The notes under the pieces were generated by a model. It was not told the DNA's origin, made no database searches, and worked only from the letters and a program-made list of their open reading frames with translations. Below, in pieces: positions 1 to 8,611 of a stretch of DNA of 64,000 bases. Source of the stretch: Streptococcus parasanguinis (GTDB taxonomy: Bacteria; Bacillota; Bacilli; Lactobacillales; Streptococcaceae); assembly GCF_023109675.1 (NCBI RefSeq), contig NZ_JALDUR010000007.1, positions 36,605 to 100,604 of the forward strand, read 5' to 3'. The stretch's first letter is position 1. Every line of letters begins with the position of its first letter. Position numbers and translations under genes: made by a program.

Positions 1-1775
1 TCCGCTTTTTTATTTGAAAATTGACTATTGTAGAGCTCATAGTAGAATCCTTTATCTGCTAACAAGGATTGGTGATTTCCTTGCTCGATGATTTGCCCAT
101 CTTTGAGGACAAGGATTTTATCTGCTTCTTGAATGGTAGACAGGCGGTGAGCAATGACAAAGCTAGTCCGCCCTTTCATCAAATTCTTCATGGCTTTTTG
201 AATCAAGAGCTCTAAACGCGTATCGACAGAAGACGTCGCTTCATCCAAAATCAAGATTTTAGGATCCGCTAGGAGCGCACGCGCAATGGTTAGGAGTTGC
301 TTTTGCCCTAGAGAAATATTGCTAGACTCCTGGTTCATTTCCATATTGTAACCACCAGGAAGCGTCCGGATAAAGTGATCGACATTGGCTGCCTTTGCGG
401 CTTCCACAATTTCTTCATCCGTTGCCTCGAGATTACCAAAGCGAAGGTTTTCTTTGATGGTTCCTTCATATAACCAAGCATCCTGAAGCACCATTCCGAA
501 TTGTTTGCGGTAATCTTGGCGAGATAGATGGCGAATATCATGACCATCGACTGTAATCGATCCTGCAGTCACATCATAAAAGCGCATCAGCAAATTAATC
601 AGGGTTGTTTTTCCTGCTCCGGTTGGTCCGACAATGGCCACCATTTCACCTGGTTTGACTTCTAGGTTGAAATCACGAATCAAGGGTTTGTCCGCTACGT
701 ATTGGAAATCAACGTTTTTAAAGCTGACTTGCCCTGTCAAATCTCCAGAGAGGGTTTCTGTCACATCTGCTACTTCATCTGGTTCATCCATGACTTGGAA
801 AATCCGATCTAGAGACGACTTAGCACTTTGTAGCTGTCCTGCCAATTGGGTCAAGTTTTGAATCGGTTGGTTGATCTGCCAAACATATTGAACGAAGGCC
901 TGCATATTCCCGACAGTCAAACGTCCTGCTATCACTTGCAAGCCACCAAACAAAGCGATAATGAGATAAGTCAAATCTGAAATCCCATTTAAAATCGGCA
1001 TCATTAAGCCAGAAATGAAATTAGCCTTGAATCCTACTTTTTGAAGGTGATGGGTAATATCATGAAACTCTTCCTGGGAAGATTTCTCTCGGACATAGAG
1101 CTTAAGGACATTAAAACCTGTTAAATTTTCTTGAACGAAGCCGTTCATTGCCCCCAAAACATCTGCCTGCTCTTTAAAGTAAGGCTGAGATTTTTTCATG
1201 ATAAATCGAGCACTGAAATAAGTGATCGGAATGGACAAGATCACCACCATCCCCAATTGGATATTTAAGTACAAGACCATGCTGATGACAAAAAGCAAGG
1301 TAAAGATAGCGTTGACGATTTGTAAAAAGGACTGTTGCAAGGCATTCGAGACAGTTTCGACATCGCTAGTAAAACGTCCGAGCAAATCTCCGAACTGATG
1401 CCGGTCAAAATAGGAAACCGGAATGTGGTTGATTTTATGAGACAAATCATTTCGCATGTCCTGAACGGTCTTTTGAACAGCATTGGTCATAAAATAGTTG
1501 GAATAATAAGATCCCAACTCATAGAGGACCCCACGGAATAGATAGAGCGTCATAATGATCGCGATATAGGAGGTGTTAAGACCAGCCCCTGGAAGGCCTT
1601 TTGCCATATCCATGAGATTTTTTGTCAACTCAGTAATCGCAAGCCCCAAAACAAAGGGTTCGACAACACTCATGACGACACTCAAGATTTTTAAGAAAAT
1701 GGACAAGCAAACTTCCAAGCGATAGGCTCTCAAGTAAGTCCATAGTCTAGAAAAACTGTTTTGTTCTTGTTTCAT
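1..1775 (-). CDS. ABC exporter half-transporter (permease-ATPase), 3' end outside window
   Basis: This is one half of a heterodimeric multidrug-type ABC exporter; the partner is the gene 13 bp upstream. About 300 N-terminal residues form the six-helix exporter membrane domain, followed by a nucleotide-binding domain. Walker A is GPTGAGKTT, Walker B ends ILILDEATSSVD and the H-loop is IAHRLST, all canonical. The signature motif is changed, reading ISLGQ instead of LSGGQ. The partner carries the matching defects in its Walker B and H-loop, so one composite ATP site of the dimer should be degenerate, as is known for heterodimeric exporters. The frame is still open at base 1, so the last residues are missing. 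The start ATG follows an AGGAGA ribosome site. The substrate cannot be told; drug or peptide export is the family expectation. Confidence 0.9.
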   Translation of the reverse strand, partial: MKQEQNSFSRLWTYLRAYRLEVCLSIFLKILSVVMSVVEPFVLGLAITELTKNLMDMAKGLPGAGLNTSYIAIIMTLYLFRGVLYELGSYYSNYFMTNAVQKTVQDMRNDLSHKINHIPVSYFDRHQFGDLLGRFTSDVETVSNALQQSFLQIVNAIFTLLFVISMVLYLNIQLGMVVILSIPITYFSARFIMKKSQPYFKEQADVLGAMNGFVQENLTGFNVLKLYVREKSSQEEFHDITHHLQKVGFKANFISGLMMPILNGISDLTYLIIALFGGLQVIAGRLTVGNMQAFVQYVWQINQPIQNLTQLAGQLQSAKSSLDRIFQVMDEPDEVADVTETLSGDLTGQVSFKNVDFQYVADKPLIRDFNLEVKPGEMVAIVGPTGAGKTTLINLLMRFYDVTAGSITVDGHDIRHLSRQDYRKQFGMVLQDAWLYEGTIKENLRFGNLEATDEEIVEAAKAANVDHFIRTLPGGYNMEMNQESSNISLGQKQLLTIARALLADPKILILDEATSSVDTRLELLIQKAMKNLMKGRTSFVIAHRLSTIQEADKILVLKDGQIIEQGNHQSLLADKGFYYELYNSQFSNKKA

Positions 1776-1788
1776 CTGCTTCTCCTTT

Positions 1789-3525
1789 CTATTCCTCTGT
1801 TAATGATGGACTGTCAAGCTGGGAATTGGCAATTTCACGATAGATCTCATTGCTTTCCATCAATTCATCGTGAGTACCTCGACCGACGATTTCACCTTGG
1901 TCCAAGACAATAATTTGATCCGCATCCATAATGGTTCCCACACGTTGCGCTACGATCAAGACGGTCGCATCTCCTGTGACTTCTTTGAGACGCTTCCGCA
2001 AAGTGGCATCCGTCTTGTAGTCTAAGGCAGAGAAGGAATCATCAAAAATAAAGACATCTGGATCTTTGACAACGGCACGAGCGATAGACAAGCGTTGTTT
2101 TTGACCACCTGAAAGGTTGCTACCACCTTCTGCCAAATGCGTATCAAAGCGTTCCTCACGGCTGTCGATAAATTCCTTGGCTTGGGAAATTTCAGCCGCT
2201 TGTTCTAGCTCTTGTACAGAGGCATCTTCTTTCCCATAACGAAGGTTCTCAGCAATGGTTCCCGTAAAGAGCAAGGCCTTTTGTGGAATAAAACCAATCT
2301 TTTGGCGAAGGGCTTTCAGATTGTAGTCACGGACATCCACACCATCGACCAAAATCTTCCCTAGGGTGACATCATAGAATCGTGGAATCAACTGCACAAG
2401 TGAAGATTTCCCAGAACCGGTCGAGCCGATAAAGGCAATGGTTTCGCCAGGTTTGGCTTGAAAGGAAATGTTGTGAAGAACTGGACTCTCTGTCTCACCT
2501 GGATAAGCAAAGGTGACATTGTCAAATTTCAAATAGCCACGAGATGCTGTTTCTGTTACACCATTCTCATTTGGATCGATCGAAATGGGCATGTCCATGA
2601 TTTCCTTGAGACGACGGCTAGAAACCGCAGTCCGAGGATACATAGTAAAGAGATTGGCTAAAAAGAGGAAAGATAAGAGCGCGTGGAAGCTATACTCAAT
2701 AAAGGCAACCAGATCCCCAATTTTCAAACTACCGTCATGAAGAGGATCCAAAGCAAACCAGACAATCGCCACAATCATAGCAATGATGATCTGCACAAAT
2801 AGGGGTTCTGTCAAACCAGTTAGTTTGAACAATTTATTAGAGTTTTCCGCATAGACCTCATTTTCAGCCGCAAATTTCTCTTCCTGGAATTCTTCACGAG
2901 CAAAGGCACGAATCACACGAAGTCCTGTCAAATTTTCACGCGCAAATTGGTTGAGATGGTCGAGAGTCTTTTGTTGCTTCTCAGAAAGTGGACGTGTCTT
3001 GACTGCTACATACCAGACGACGACAGCAAGGAATGGTACAGATACCGCTACAATCCATGCTAGAGAAGGACTGGTTGTCAGAATCAAAAGAACGCTGGAA
3101 ACCATCATCAAAGGTGTGATGACGCCCATCTTCAACATAGAATCCGCAAACTGCATCAAAACAAAGGCATCCGAAGTCAAGCGAGTAACCAATGACGATA
3201 CCCCAATTTGCTCATACTCGCGGTGTGAGTACTCCTGTAACTTGGCATAGAGGTCATTGCGCATATCACGGACCATGGTGGTCGTTAGCTGACCAACCGC
3301 GTAAGATAAGATAATCCGTCCCACAATTCCAAGCAAAATGATCGCAAACATAACCCAGCCCCAGAAATACAGCCGATCCACATCACGCGGGTTAATCCCC
3401 TCATCAATCATGCGAGCTAGAATCGTTGGCAAGCCTAAATTGACAATAACAAAAAGGACCGCCGAAAATAGATTCAGGGCTAGCCACTTGGGATACTTTT
3501 TCAAGTAAGACCAAATATAAAGCAT
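1789..3525 (-). CDS. ABC exporter half-transporter (permease-ATPase), heterodimer partner
   Basis: A 578-residue half-transporter co-transcribed with the following gene. Six membrane helices lie in about the first 310 residues, then an ABC ATPase domain with Walker A GSTGSGKSS and a canonical LSGGQ signature. The catalytic Glu after Walker B is Asp (FIFDDSFSALD) and the H-loop His is Gln (VAQRVGT). These defects fall in the same composite site as the altered signature of the partner, which fits an asymmetric heterodimer such as PatAB, EfrAB or LmrCD; which of these it corresponds to is not certain. An upstream in-frame extension of 49 codons exists, but the ATG at 3525 is chosen because it has an AAAGGAGA ribosome site and begins the typical MLYIWSYLKKYP N-terminus. 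Confidence 0.9.
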   Translation of the reverse strand: MLYIWSYLKKYPKWLALNLFSAVLFVIVNLGLPTILARMIDEGINPRDVDRLYFWGWVMFAIILLGIVGRIILSYAVGQLTTTMVRDMRNDLYAKLQEYSHREYEQIGVSSLVTRLTSDAFVLMQFADSMLKMGVITPLMMVSSVLLILTTSPSLAWIVAVSVPFLAVVVWYVAVKTRPLSEKQQKTLDHLNQFARENLTGLRVIRAFAREEFQEEKFAAENEVYAENSNKLFKLTGLTEPLFVQIIIAMIVAIVWFALDPLHDGSLKIGDLVAFIEYSFHALLSFLFLANLFTMYPRTAVSSRRLKEIMDMPISIDPNENGVTETASRGYLKFDNVTFAYPGETESPVLHNISFQAKPGETIAFIGSTGSGKSSLVQLIPRFYDVTLGKILVDGVDVRDYNLKALRQKIGFIPQKALLFTGTIAENLRYGKEDASVQELEQAAEISQAKEFIDSREERFDTHLAEGGSNLSGGQKQRLSIARAVVKDPDVFIFDDSFSALDYKTDATLRKRLKEVTGDATVLIVAQRVGTIMDADQIIVLDQGEIVGRGTHDELMESNEIYREIANSQLDSPSLTEE

Positions 3526-3640
3526 AGATGATTCTCCTTTTCCATAAATAATAACCTTGATCACACAGAAAAGAGGGAGCGAGACGAAATCATTTTCAAA
3601 GAAAATCATTCCTGCCCCAGTCCCATCTGTATTCTTATTT

Positions 3641-3668
3641 ATTATATCAAACCAGTCATAAAAGTAAA
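3641..3668 (-). promoter_or_regulatory. Probable promoter of the ABC exporter pair
   Basis: On the minus strand a TTTACT box (3663-3668) and a TATAAT box (3641-3646) are 16 bp apart, upstream of a leader of about 110 nt. The leader contains an AT-rich hairpin near 3586-3608 (ATTTTC, TTT loop, GAAAAT) resembling part of the neighbouring repeat family. A role for it in control of the exporter is speculative. Confidence 0.55.
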
Positions 3669-3673
3669 GCAAA

Positions 3674-3850
3674 GAGAGTGGGACAGAAATCGGTCATTCG
3701 TTAGAATTCGATTTCATCGTCCCACCTCCGCACAGTTGAGTAGGGCTGTAAAAGCTGATGAAATCAGCGTAGTAGAGCTCACTCAACCACTGCGTCTTAT
3801 TCGACAATCCAAAAATAATTGAGAGGCTAGGACTTTTGTCCCAGCCTCTC
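3674..3850 (+). repeat. Structured intergenic repeat, family A, copy 1
   Basis: About 177 bp, nearly identical to the inverted copy at 41713-41885 (roughly six differences) and related to 29588-29780 and 39931-40158. Three hairpins can be drawn. The first pairs GTGGGAC with GTCCCAC and encloses GAAATCG/CGATTTC. The second pairs GTTGAGT with ACTCAAC and encloses GCTGAT/ATCAGC. The third is terminator-like, GAGAGGCT with AGCCTCTC. The ends are imperfect inverted repeats (GAGAG, TGGGACA, AAA), so it is MITE-like. Read on the minus strand, the third hairpin followed by ATTATTTTT can terminate the lipoprotein gene at 3858. It fills most of the 330-bp gap between genes. Confidence 0.8.
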
Positions 3851-3857
3851 AGTCGCT

Positions 3858-4307
3858 TTATTTCGTGCGTTTGAGTTTAGCGTTTTTAAGAATCATAAGA
3901 TCCCCTTGGTTGCTATTACTTAATTTAGAAAGATCAAATGTCAAATAGTCACCATCGACCTTGTATGTAATCTTTTCTCCACTACCATCATTTGACGAGA
4001 TTGATTTCTCTTTTTGATTGATTTTGACATCATAAGATCGCTCATTCTTTTGACCAGCGACTTCACCCGCGATGCTGAGGGTTCCTTTAGAATCTTTGAT
4101 CTTAATAGAAACTTCAAAATTAATAACGTTTCCAATAGACTCTAATTGACTACCTGATAAGCCTTGCTCCTCAAGAATTTTCTTGAGTTCAGTTTTTGAT
4201 GGTTTGTAGACATAAGTCCCATTATCACTTTTGGCACCACATGCCACCAAGAGGACTGCTGCAAAAACTGCAACGAAAGCTAAAAGAATACGTTTAATAT
4301 TTTTCAT
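3858..4307 (-). CDS. Small lipoprotein, first of three tandem paralogues
   Basis: A 149-residue predicted lipoprotein with a lysine-rich start, a hydrophobic segment and a lipobox LLVACG, giving a mature protein anchored at Cys 24 or so. The mature part begins with SDNGTYVYKPS, shared with the next two genes, and contains alternating beta-rich segments ending in a Lys-rich tail (LKRTK). The ATG at 4307 with AGGAG seven bases upstream is preferred to an upstream TTG. Function is unknown. The three paralogues, each with its own ribosome site and spacer, look like recent tandem duplication. The first 30 residues are almost identical between this gene and the next, while the bodies differ. Confidence 0.85.
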   Translation of the reverse strand: MKNIKRILLAFVAVFAAVLLVACGAKSDNGTYVYKPSKTELKKILEEQGLSGSQLESIGNVINFEVSIKIKDSKGTLSIAGEVAGQKNERSYDVKINQKEKSISSNDGSGEKITYKVDGDYLTFDLSKLSNSNQGDLMILKNAKLKRTK

Positions 4308-4415
4308 AATCAATCTCCTAATGTATTTTATAATCAGATTTTACCACTATTTTAATACCGATTCAAGATGTTTTAAAGAAGAAAAAGAGCAGATACTCTC
4401 TGCCCTTCTCTTGTA

Positions 4416-4868
4416 TTATTTTGTACGTTTGAATTTAGCGTTTTTGAACATTTCCAAAGCGGCTTCATGACCTGAACTCTTTTCACCAGATAAATCAAAA
4501 GTGAACACATCGCCTGAAACTTTGTATTTAACCTTCTCACCTTCACCTGTTTTAGATTGAAGAGTTTTCTTTTGTTGGTCAACTTTCATATCAAATGATT
4601 GGTCAGTCTTTTGTCCCATCATTTCACCTTTAATTTTAAGGCTACCTGTTTTGTCTTTAATGGTCACTGAAACTTCCAATTTAACATTGTCGATCAATGC
4701 ATCTACACTTGAACTTGGAGCACCTTGTTCTTCAAGGATTTCCTTCACTTCAGTTTTTGATGGTTTGTAGACATAAGTCCCATTATCACTTTTGGCACCA
4801 CATGCCACCAAGAGGACTGCTGCAAAAACTGCAACGAAAGCTAAAAGAATACGTTTAAAGTTTTTCAT
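4416..4868 (-). CDS. Small lipoprotein, second of three tandem paralogues
   Basis: A 150-residue predicted lipoprotein with the same signal peptide and lipobox (LLVACG) as its neighbours and the same mature start. The body keeps the pattern of the first paralogue: a KTE(V/L)K.ILEEQG stretch, then VSVTIKDK, a Q-rich middle, VSGDVFTFDLS and the terminal KNAKFKRTK. A strong AAAAGGAG ribosome site lies before the ATG. It is a secreted, membrane-anchored protein of unknown role; no catalytic motif is visible. It may be a streptococcus-restricted family. Confidence 0.85.
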   Translation of the reverse strand: MKNFKRILLAFVAVFAAVLLVACGAKSDNGTYVYKPSKTEVKEILEEQGAPSSSVDALIDNVKLEVSVTIKDKTGSLKIKGEMMGQKTDQSFDMKVDQQKKTLQSKTGEGEKVKYKVSGDVFTFDLSGEKSSGHEAALEMFKNAKFKRTK

Positions 4869-5017
4869 AACTTCTCCTTTTTAGTTAGATTCACCCTATT
4901 ATATCAACAATTCAGACACACGGCAATGAAATATTACAAATGTAATACTCTTGTAATATATTTATCAACTAATATGTAACGATTAAATAGGCAGGATCCG
5001 TACCTACCTTCGCTAAA

Positions 5018-5461
5018 TTATTTAACTTTTTTAAACTTAGCCATTTTTATAAAGTTTATAAAAATATCAGAACCACTCGAGTTTGATTCTTTCACATCCA
5101 TAAAGGTTAGCATATGATTAGAAATTTTATACGACATCTTTGTCCCACTGTCATCATTCTTCATTACAAATATTTTGTGTTTTTGGTCAACCTTAAAATC
5201 ATAGGATTGATTGGTATTTTGAACATTTGATTTTATTTGAACCTTCATAACGCCTTCTTTGTCCTTAATGATAATCGAAACCCTAAATTTATAATCATCT
5301 GTAATGATATAAGCAAGTTGACTTGGTAGCATCTCCCTCACTTCTTCTGTTGAGGGTTCGAATACATAAGTCCCATTATCACTTTTTGGACCACAGGCTA
5401 CCAAGAGGACTGCTGCAAAAACAGCACCTAAAGCCAAAAAAATCTGTTTAAAATTTTTCAT
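5018..5461 (-). CDS. Small lipoprotein, third and most divergent tandem paralogue
   Basis: A 147-residue lipoprotein whose signal peptide, LLVACG lipobox and SDNGTYVF start match the two downstream copies; the body has diverged but retains the FRVSIIIKDKEG, Q.YDFKVDQK and final MAKFKKVK blocks. A TTG-initiated extension would run through the ribosome site AAGGAGAAGGT, so the ATG at 5461 is taken. As the first gene in transcription order it may lead the cluster. The 149 bp between it and the next gene is AT-rich with nothing recognisable. Confidence 0.8.
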   Translation of the reverse strand: MKNFKQIFLALGAVFAAVLLVACGPKSDNGTYVFEPSTEEVREMLPSQLAYIITDDYKFRVSIIIKDKEGVMKVQIKSNVQNTNQSYDFKVDQKHKIFVMKNDDSGTKMSYKISNHMLTFMDVKESNSSGSDIFINFIKMAKFKKVK

Positions 5462-5571
5462 ACCTTCTCCTTGTTTCAACGAATATCCCTATTATAGCAA
5501 TAATTTTTTCGTATCTCAATGAAAGATTAGATAATACAGGGCTTGTAAAAGTCACAAAAGAAAGAATGCAC

Positions 5572-5600
5572 GAAAAAACCGAGGCCTAAACCTCGGTTTT
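5572..5600 (-). terminator. Terminator of rplJ-rplL
   Basis: A GC-rich hairpin CCGAGG/CCTCGG with a six-base loop, followed on the minus strand by six T residues, about 20 bp after the rplL stop. Confidence 0.9.
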
Positions 5601-5620
5601 GATTTTGATTGGAAACTCGA

Positions 5621-5989
5621 TTATTTAAGAGTAACTGAAGCTCCAGCTTCTTCCAATTTACCTTTGATTTCTTCAGCTTCAGCTGCAGCAACACCTTCTT
5701 TGATAACGCCAGGTGCACCATCAACAAGTTCTTTAGCTTCTTTAAGACCAAGACCAGTGATTTCACGTACAACTTTGATAACGCCGACTTTCTTGTCGCC
5801 TGCAGATGTCAATTCGATATCGAATGAATCTTTAGCAGCACCTGCGTCAGCAGCACCAGCTGCAGCAACAGCTACAGGAGCAGCTGCAGTTACACCAAAT
5901 TCTTCTTCGATAGCTTTTACAAGGTCGTTCAATTCAAGGATTGAAGCTTCTTTAATTTCAGCAATAATGTTTTCAATGTTCAATGCCAT
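5621..5989 (-). CDS. rplL: 50S ribosomal protein L7/L12
   Basis: 122 residues, the usual length for bacterial L7/L12. It forms the flexible stalk of the large subunit and recruits translation GTPases. Residues 1-35 are the dimerisation domain, followed by the Ala/Gly-rich hinge around residues 36-50, then the C-terminal domain with the conserved [13 protein letters not shown] stretch. The start at 5989 gives the canonical MALNIENII and has GGAGGAA upstream; five extra in-frame codons exist but would include the ribosome site. It is co-transcribed behind rplJ, with a 75-bp gap. Confidence 0.97.
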   Translation of the reverse strand: MALNIENIIAEIKEASILELNDLVKAIEEEFGVTAAAPVAVAAAGAADAGAAKDSFDIELTSAGDKKVGVIKVVREITGLGLKEAKELVDGAPGVIKEGVAAAEAEEIKGKLEEAGASVTLK

Positions 5990-6064
5990 TGTTAATTCCT
6001 CCAAATAAGTTTTAATTTTATGTTTTTATTTTTTTGTAGCTAGGCTACGCTGCGTAGCATAAGA

Positions 6065-6565
6065 TTAAGCTGCGTCTTCTTTGTTGTCTGCAACCGCTTT
6101 GACTGCAAGAGCAACGTTGCGCACTGGCGCTTGAAGTACAGAAAGGAGCATAGAAAGAAGTCCTTCGCGGTTTGGAAGAGTTGCAAGTGCAAGAATCTCT
6201 TCTTTAGATGCGACAGCGCCTTCGATTGCACCACCTTTGATTTCAAGTGCTTCAGCGTCTTTTGCAAAATCGTTCAAGATTTTCGCAGGTGCGATAACAT
6301 CTTCGTTAGAAAATGCTACTGCAGAAGGTCCAACGAATACAGATGCAAGATCTTCAAGACCAGCTTTTTCAGCTGCACGACGCAAGATTGAGTTTTTGAT
6401 AACTTTAAACTCAACTTCGCTTCCGCGAAGGTTGCGACGGAGAACTGTATCTTGCTCAACTGTCAAACCGCGAGAATCTACAACGACGATTGATGCAGCA
6501 GCTTTCATTTTTTCAGCTACCACGTCAACAAGTTCCGCTTTTTTAGCAATAATTGCTTCACTCAT
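6065..6565 (-). CDS. rplJ: 50S ribosomal protein L10
   Basis: 166 residues, the normal size. L10 is the base of the ribosomal stalk and binds L7/L12 dimers through its C-terminal helix; it is also the translational repressor of its own operon. The sequence has the conserved [14 protein letters not shown] and GPSAVAFS blocks. The ATG at 6565 is preceded by GGAGGTGAACACACTA; a longer in-frame extension into the leader is rejected. It is the first gene of the rplJ-rplL operon with a 5' leader that looks like the L10 regulatory RNA. Confidence 0.97.
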   Translation of the reverse strand: MSEAIIAKKAELVDVVAEKMKAAASIVVVDSRGLTVEQDTVLRRNLRGSEVEFKVIKNSILRRAAEKAGLEDLASVFVGPSAVAFSNEDVIAPAKILNDFAKDAEALEIKGGAIEGAVASKEEILALATLPNREGLLSMLLSVLQAPVRNVALAVKAVADNKEDAA

Positions 6566-6574
6566 TAGTGTGTT

Positions 6575-6736
6575 CACCTCCGTAATTATTTTGCTTGGGG
6601 AATTTTTCCAAAAGAAAAACGCGCCCAAACCTAGACACGAAAGTACAATACGCTTCTTTTAATTGATACGTTTTGTCCTCGGTAGGATCTTTATGAGTCG
6701 AGCTCCCCTACTGTCTTAGGCAGTTTTTTCAAACCG
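6575..6736 (-). ncRNA. Ribosomal protein L10 leader
   Basis: The transcribed leader of about 170 nt before rplJ contains an ACTG/CAGT hairpin, then GTAGG paired with CCTAC across an internal loop, with CGAGGAC next to the second arm. This fits the Firmicute L10 leader, to which L10(L12)4 binds for autogenous control. The assignment rests on position and these paired segments, not on a covariance-model search. Confidence 0.8.
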
Positions 6737-6742
6737 TAGATT

Positions 6743-6771
6743 AGTTTATCATATATAAAAAAAGAATGCAA
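6743..6771 (-). promoter_or_regulatory. Promoter of rplJ-rplL
   Basis: Minus-strand TTGCAT (6766-6771) and TAAACT (6743-6748) separated by 17 bp, upstream of the L10 leader. Confidence 0.75.
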
Positions 6772-6799
6772 GTACTTTTGCAAACTTTTTTTATATTTT

Positions 6800-7597
6800 T
6801 TAATCGTTATAGAGACTCTTGATATTATTCAACCAAGCATAGGCTAGTCCCATTAGGACTCCTCCTCCTACCCAGTTGGCGAAGAAGGTGACACCATAGT
6901 GACGTAAAATATTTAAAAACTCAAAATGTGGCAATTGGCTAGATACTGGATTAAAGCTTAATAATGAGAAGGAAGCAAAGTTTGCAGCCAAGTGTTCATT
7001 GGTCATAAAGACAAACATATAAATAGCTGAGAGGGCTAAGAGCACCTTAGCTGTTTCATCTTTGAAATATAGATAAGAAAGAATAGCAATATTGACGAAG
7101 ATATTGGCAATAACCCCTTCAAAGAAAACCACTTGATTGCTACGTTGAAGTTTATTTTCTGCTACCGTGGCTAGGAAACCTTTTGGATCGATATGTGCAA
7201 AGGCAGTTGTTTGATTGAAAAGAAAAGCTACGATTAAAGCACCAATTAAATTAAAGAAGGTACAATAAAGAAGAATCTCCAACGCTTTCTTCCAGTTAAT
7301 TTTCTTTAGATAGGTACCCGCCGTCAGATACATCATATTTGAGGTGGTTAATTCCGCATTTAAGAATAAGAGGTAAACCAAGCCCCAGGCAAAGATGAAT
7401 GGAAATAGAAAACGACCAGATCCAGGTACGAAGGTATTCAACAGGTCTGCAGCAACTGCTCCGACCGCCGTACTTAAAGTAAGAAATCCTCCAGCAAAAA
7501 TAGAACGGACTGCATAACGCGTTTTAGATTTCTGATAGAGATCTTCCTTCTTATTACACGCCGCTCCCACTTTTTGAATAAAATTAGATTCAGACAT
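6800..7597 (-). CDS. Formate/nitrite transporter (FNT) family channel
   Basis: 265 residues with six predicted membrane helices, matching FocA/NirC-type pentameric channels that pass formate, nitrite, lactate or related monovalent anions. Typical FNT features are the AVGA-like segment in helix 1, the long hydrophobic re-entrant regions and the N-H-pair-like MTNEHLAANFASFSLLS region containing the conserved central His. In fermentative streptococci, formate made by pyruvate formate-lyase is a plausible substrate, but that is inference. It is a monocistronic minus-strand gene with its own AAGGAGA ribosome site. Confidence 0.85.
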   Translation of the reverse strand: MSESNFIQKVGAACNKKEDLYQKSKTRYAVRSIFAGGFLTLSTAVGAVAADLLNTFVPGSGRFLFPFIFAWGLVYLLFLNAELTTSNMMYLTAGTYLKKINWKKALEILLYCTFFNLIGALIVAFLFNQTTAFAHIDPKGFLATVAENKLQRSNQVVFFEGVIANIFVNIAILSYLYFKDETAKVLLALSAIYMFVFMTNEHLAANFASFSLLSFNPVSSQLPHFEFLNILRHYGVTFFANWVGGGVLMGLAYAWLNNIKSLYND

Positions 7598-7724
7598 AAT
7601 ATTCTCCTTATATAATGTTTGTGAATAAAATCATTATATCATAGACAAAATAGTTTGAAAAGGTTTTCAGGAAAAATTCTTAAATTCACAATATATACGT
7701 TTTAAATCATATGCAAGGAGATAA

Positions 7725-7750
7725 TTAAAAAACAGGCATTTGCCTGCTTT
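7725..7750 (-). terminator. Terminator of the secreted glucosaminidase gene
   Basis: Hairpin CAGGC/GCCTG with loop AAAT (7733-7746), followed on the minus strand by a T run, just after the stop codon at 7757. Confidence 0.85.
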
Positions 7751-7756
7751 TCTTTT

Positions 7757-8461
7757 TTAATAGTTTAAACGGTTCGCCCAAGCGATATCCAAATTCAAGA
7801 TTTCTTGTGAAGTAAACTGTTGGCGATATGGATTGTATACCGAACCTGTAATACCACCTTGAACATTTGGTGAATCGTATTGAGTCAAATTATAAGTTTC
7901 AATGATGTTATTAAGTTTTGCATAGTAGCTTGTGTCTGTCGCATAAACACCTGTCAAAGCTGCTGTTGCATCTTGATAACTAGAGGTGTTGCTCTTCCAT
8001 GCACCTGCAAAATGTCCTTGTTTCAAAACAGCTACATAGTCTTGCAATGATTCATAGTAAGATGGGTAAGAACGAAAAGCGTCATTAATCGTATAGGCAT
8101 TTCCAGCACCATCATCTTCCCAAGTTTGCATCACTGCAGATTGACCAGCATAACTTCCTTTAATACCGAAAAGGTTGTAATGCGGATAAGAAGACAAGCC
8201 AGACTGACCTGAACCACTTTCAAGGATGGCTTGTGCGATCATAACGGAAGCATAAAGGTCATTCTCTTGACCGAGCTGACGAGCTGACTCACCAATTTGT
8301 GAGATGAAAGCTTCAGTAGGGTCTGAATAAGCTTGGTAAGATCCATCATTAGCACCAACTGATGTGACGTGCTCGCTCATAGCAGCAGCAAAAGTCCCTG
8401 CTGCTAATACAGAAACGAACAAACCAAATAATTTCGTTTTATTCCGTATTTTCTTTTTCAT
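7757..8461 (-). CDS. Secreted endo-beta-N-acetylglucosaminidase (GH73 type)
   Basis: 234 residues. A basic N-terminus and hydrophobic segment (residues about 8-27) form a signal peptide or anchor. The rest is a glucosaminidase domain: SVMIAQAILESGSGQSGLS contains the likely catalytic Glu, followed by YNLFGIKGSY and the YPSYYESLQDYVAVL block typical of GH73 peptidoglycan hydrolases. The enzyme should cut the glycan strand of peptidoglycan. No SH3, LysM or choline-binding wall domain is present, so targeting is by the catalytic domain alone. The ATG at 8461 is preferred, although its GGAG is 12 bases away; an upstream TTG would overlap the ribosome site. Confidence 0.85.
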   Translation of the reverse strand: MKKKIRNKTKLFGLFVSVLAAGTFAAAMSEHVTSVGANDGSYQAYSDPTEAFISQIGESARQLGQENDLYASVMIAQAILESGSGQSGLSSYPHYNLFGIKGSYAGQSAVMQTWEDDGAGNAYTINDAFRSYPSYYESLQDYVAVLKQGHFAGAWKSNTSSYQDATAALTGVYATDTSYYAKLNNIIETYNLTQYDSPNVQGGITGSVYNPYRQQFTSQEILNLDIAWANRLNY

Positions 8462-8579
8462 AATACAATTTATCTCCAATTATTTTTTATCATCTTTTAT
8501 CTTTATAGAAATTATACCATATAGATAGAAGAAAACAAAGCCACTTATATTACACTTGTATTACAATTGCGAGATAAAT

Positions 8580-8611
8580 CCAAAACAAAAATGACATTTT
8601 CATGTCATTTC
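8580..8611 (-). terminator. Terminator overlapping the end of engB
   Basis: Perfect stem AAATGACA/TGTCATTT on the minus strand followed by TTGTTTTG; its first arm overlaps the engB stop region. Confidence 0.75.

Noticed and set aside
6131..6662. Plus-strand frames opposite rplJ
   Set aside because: Shadows of a highly expressed ribosomal protein gene with strong codon bias.
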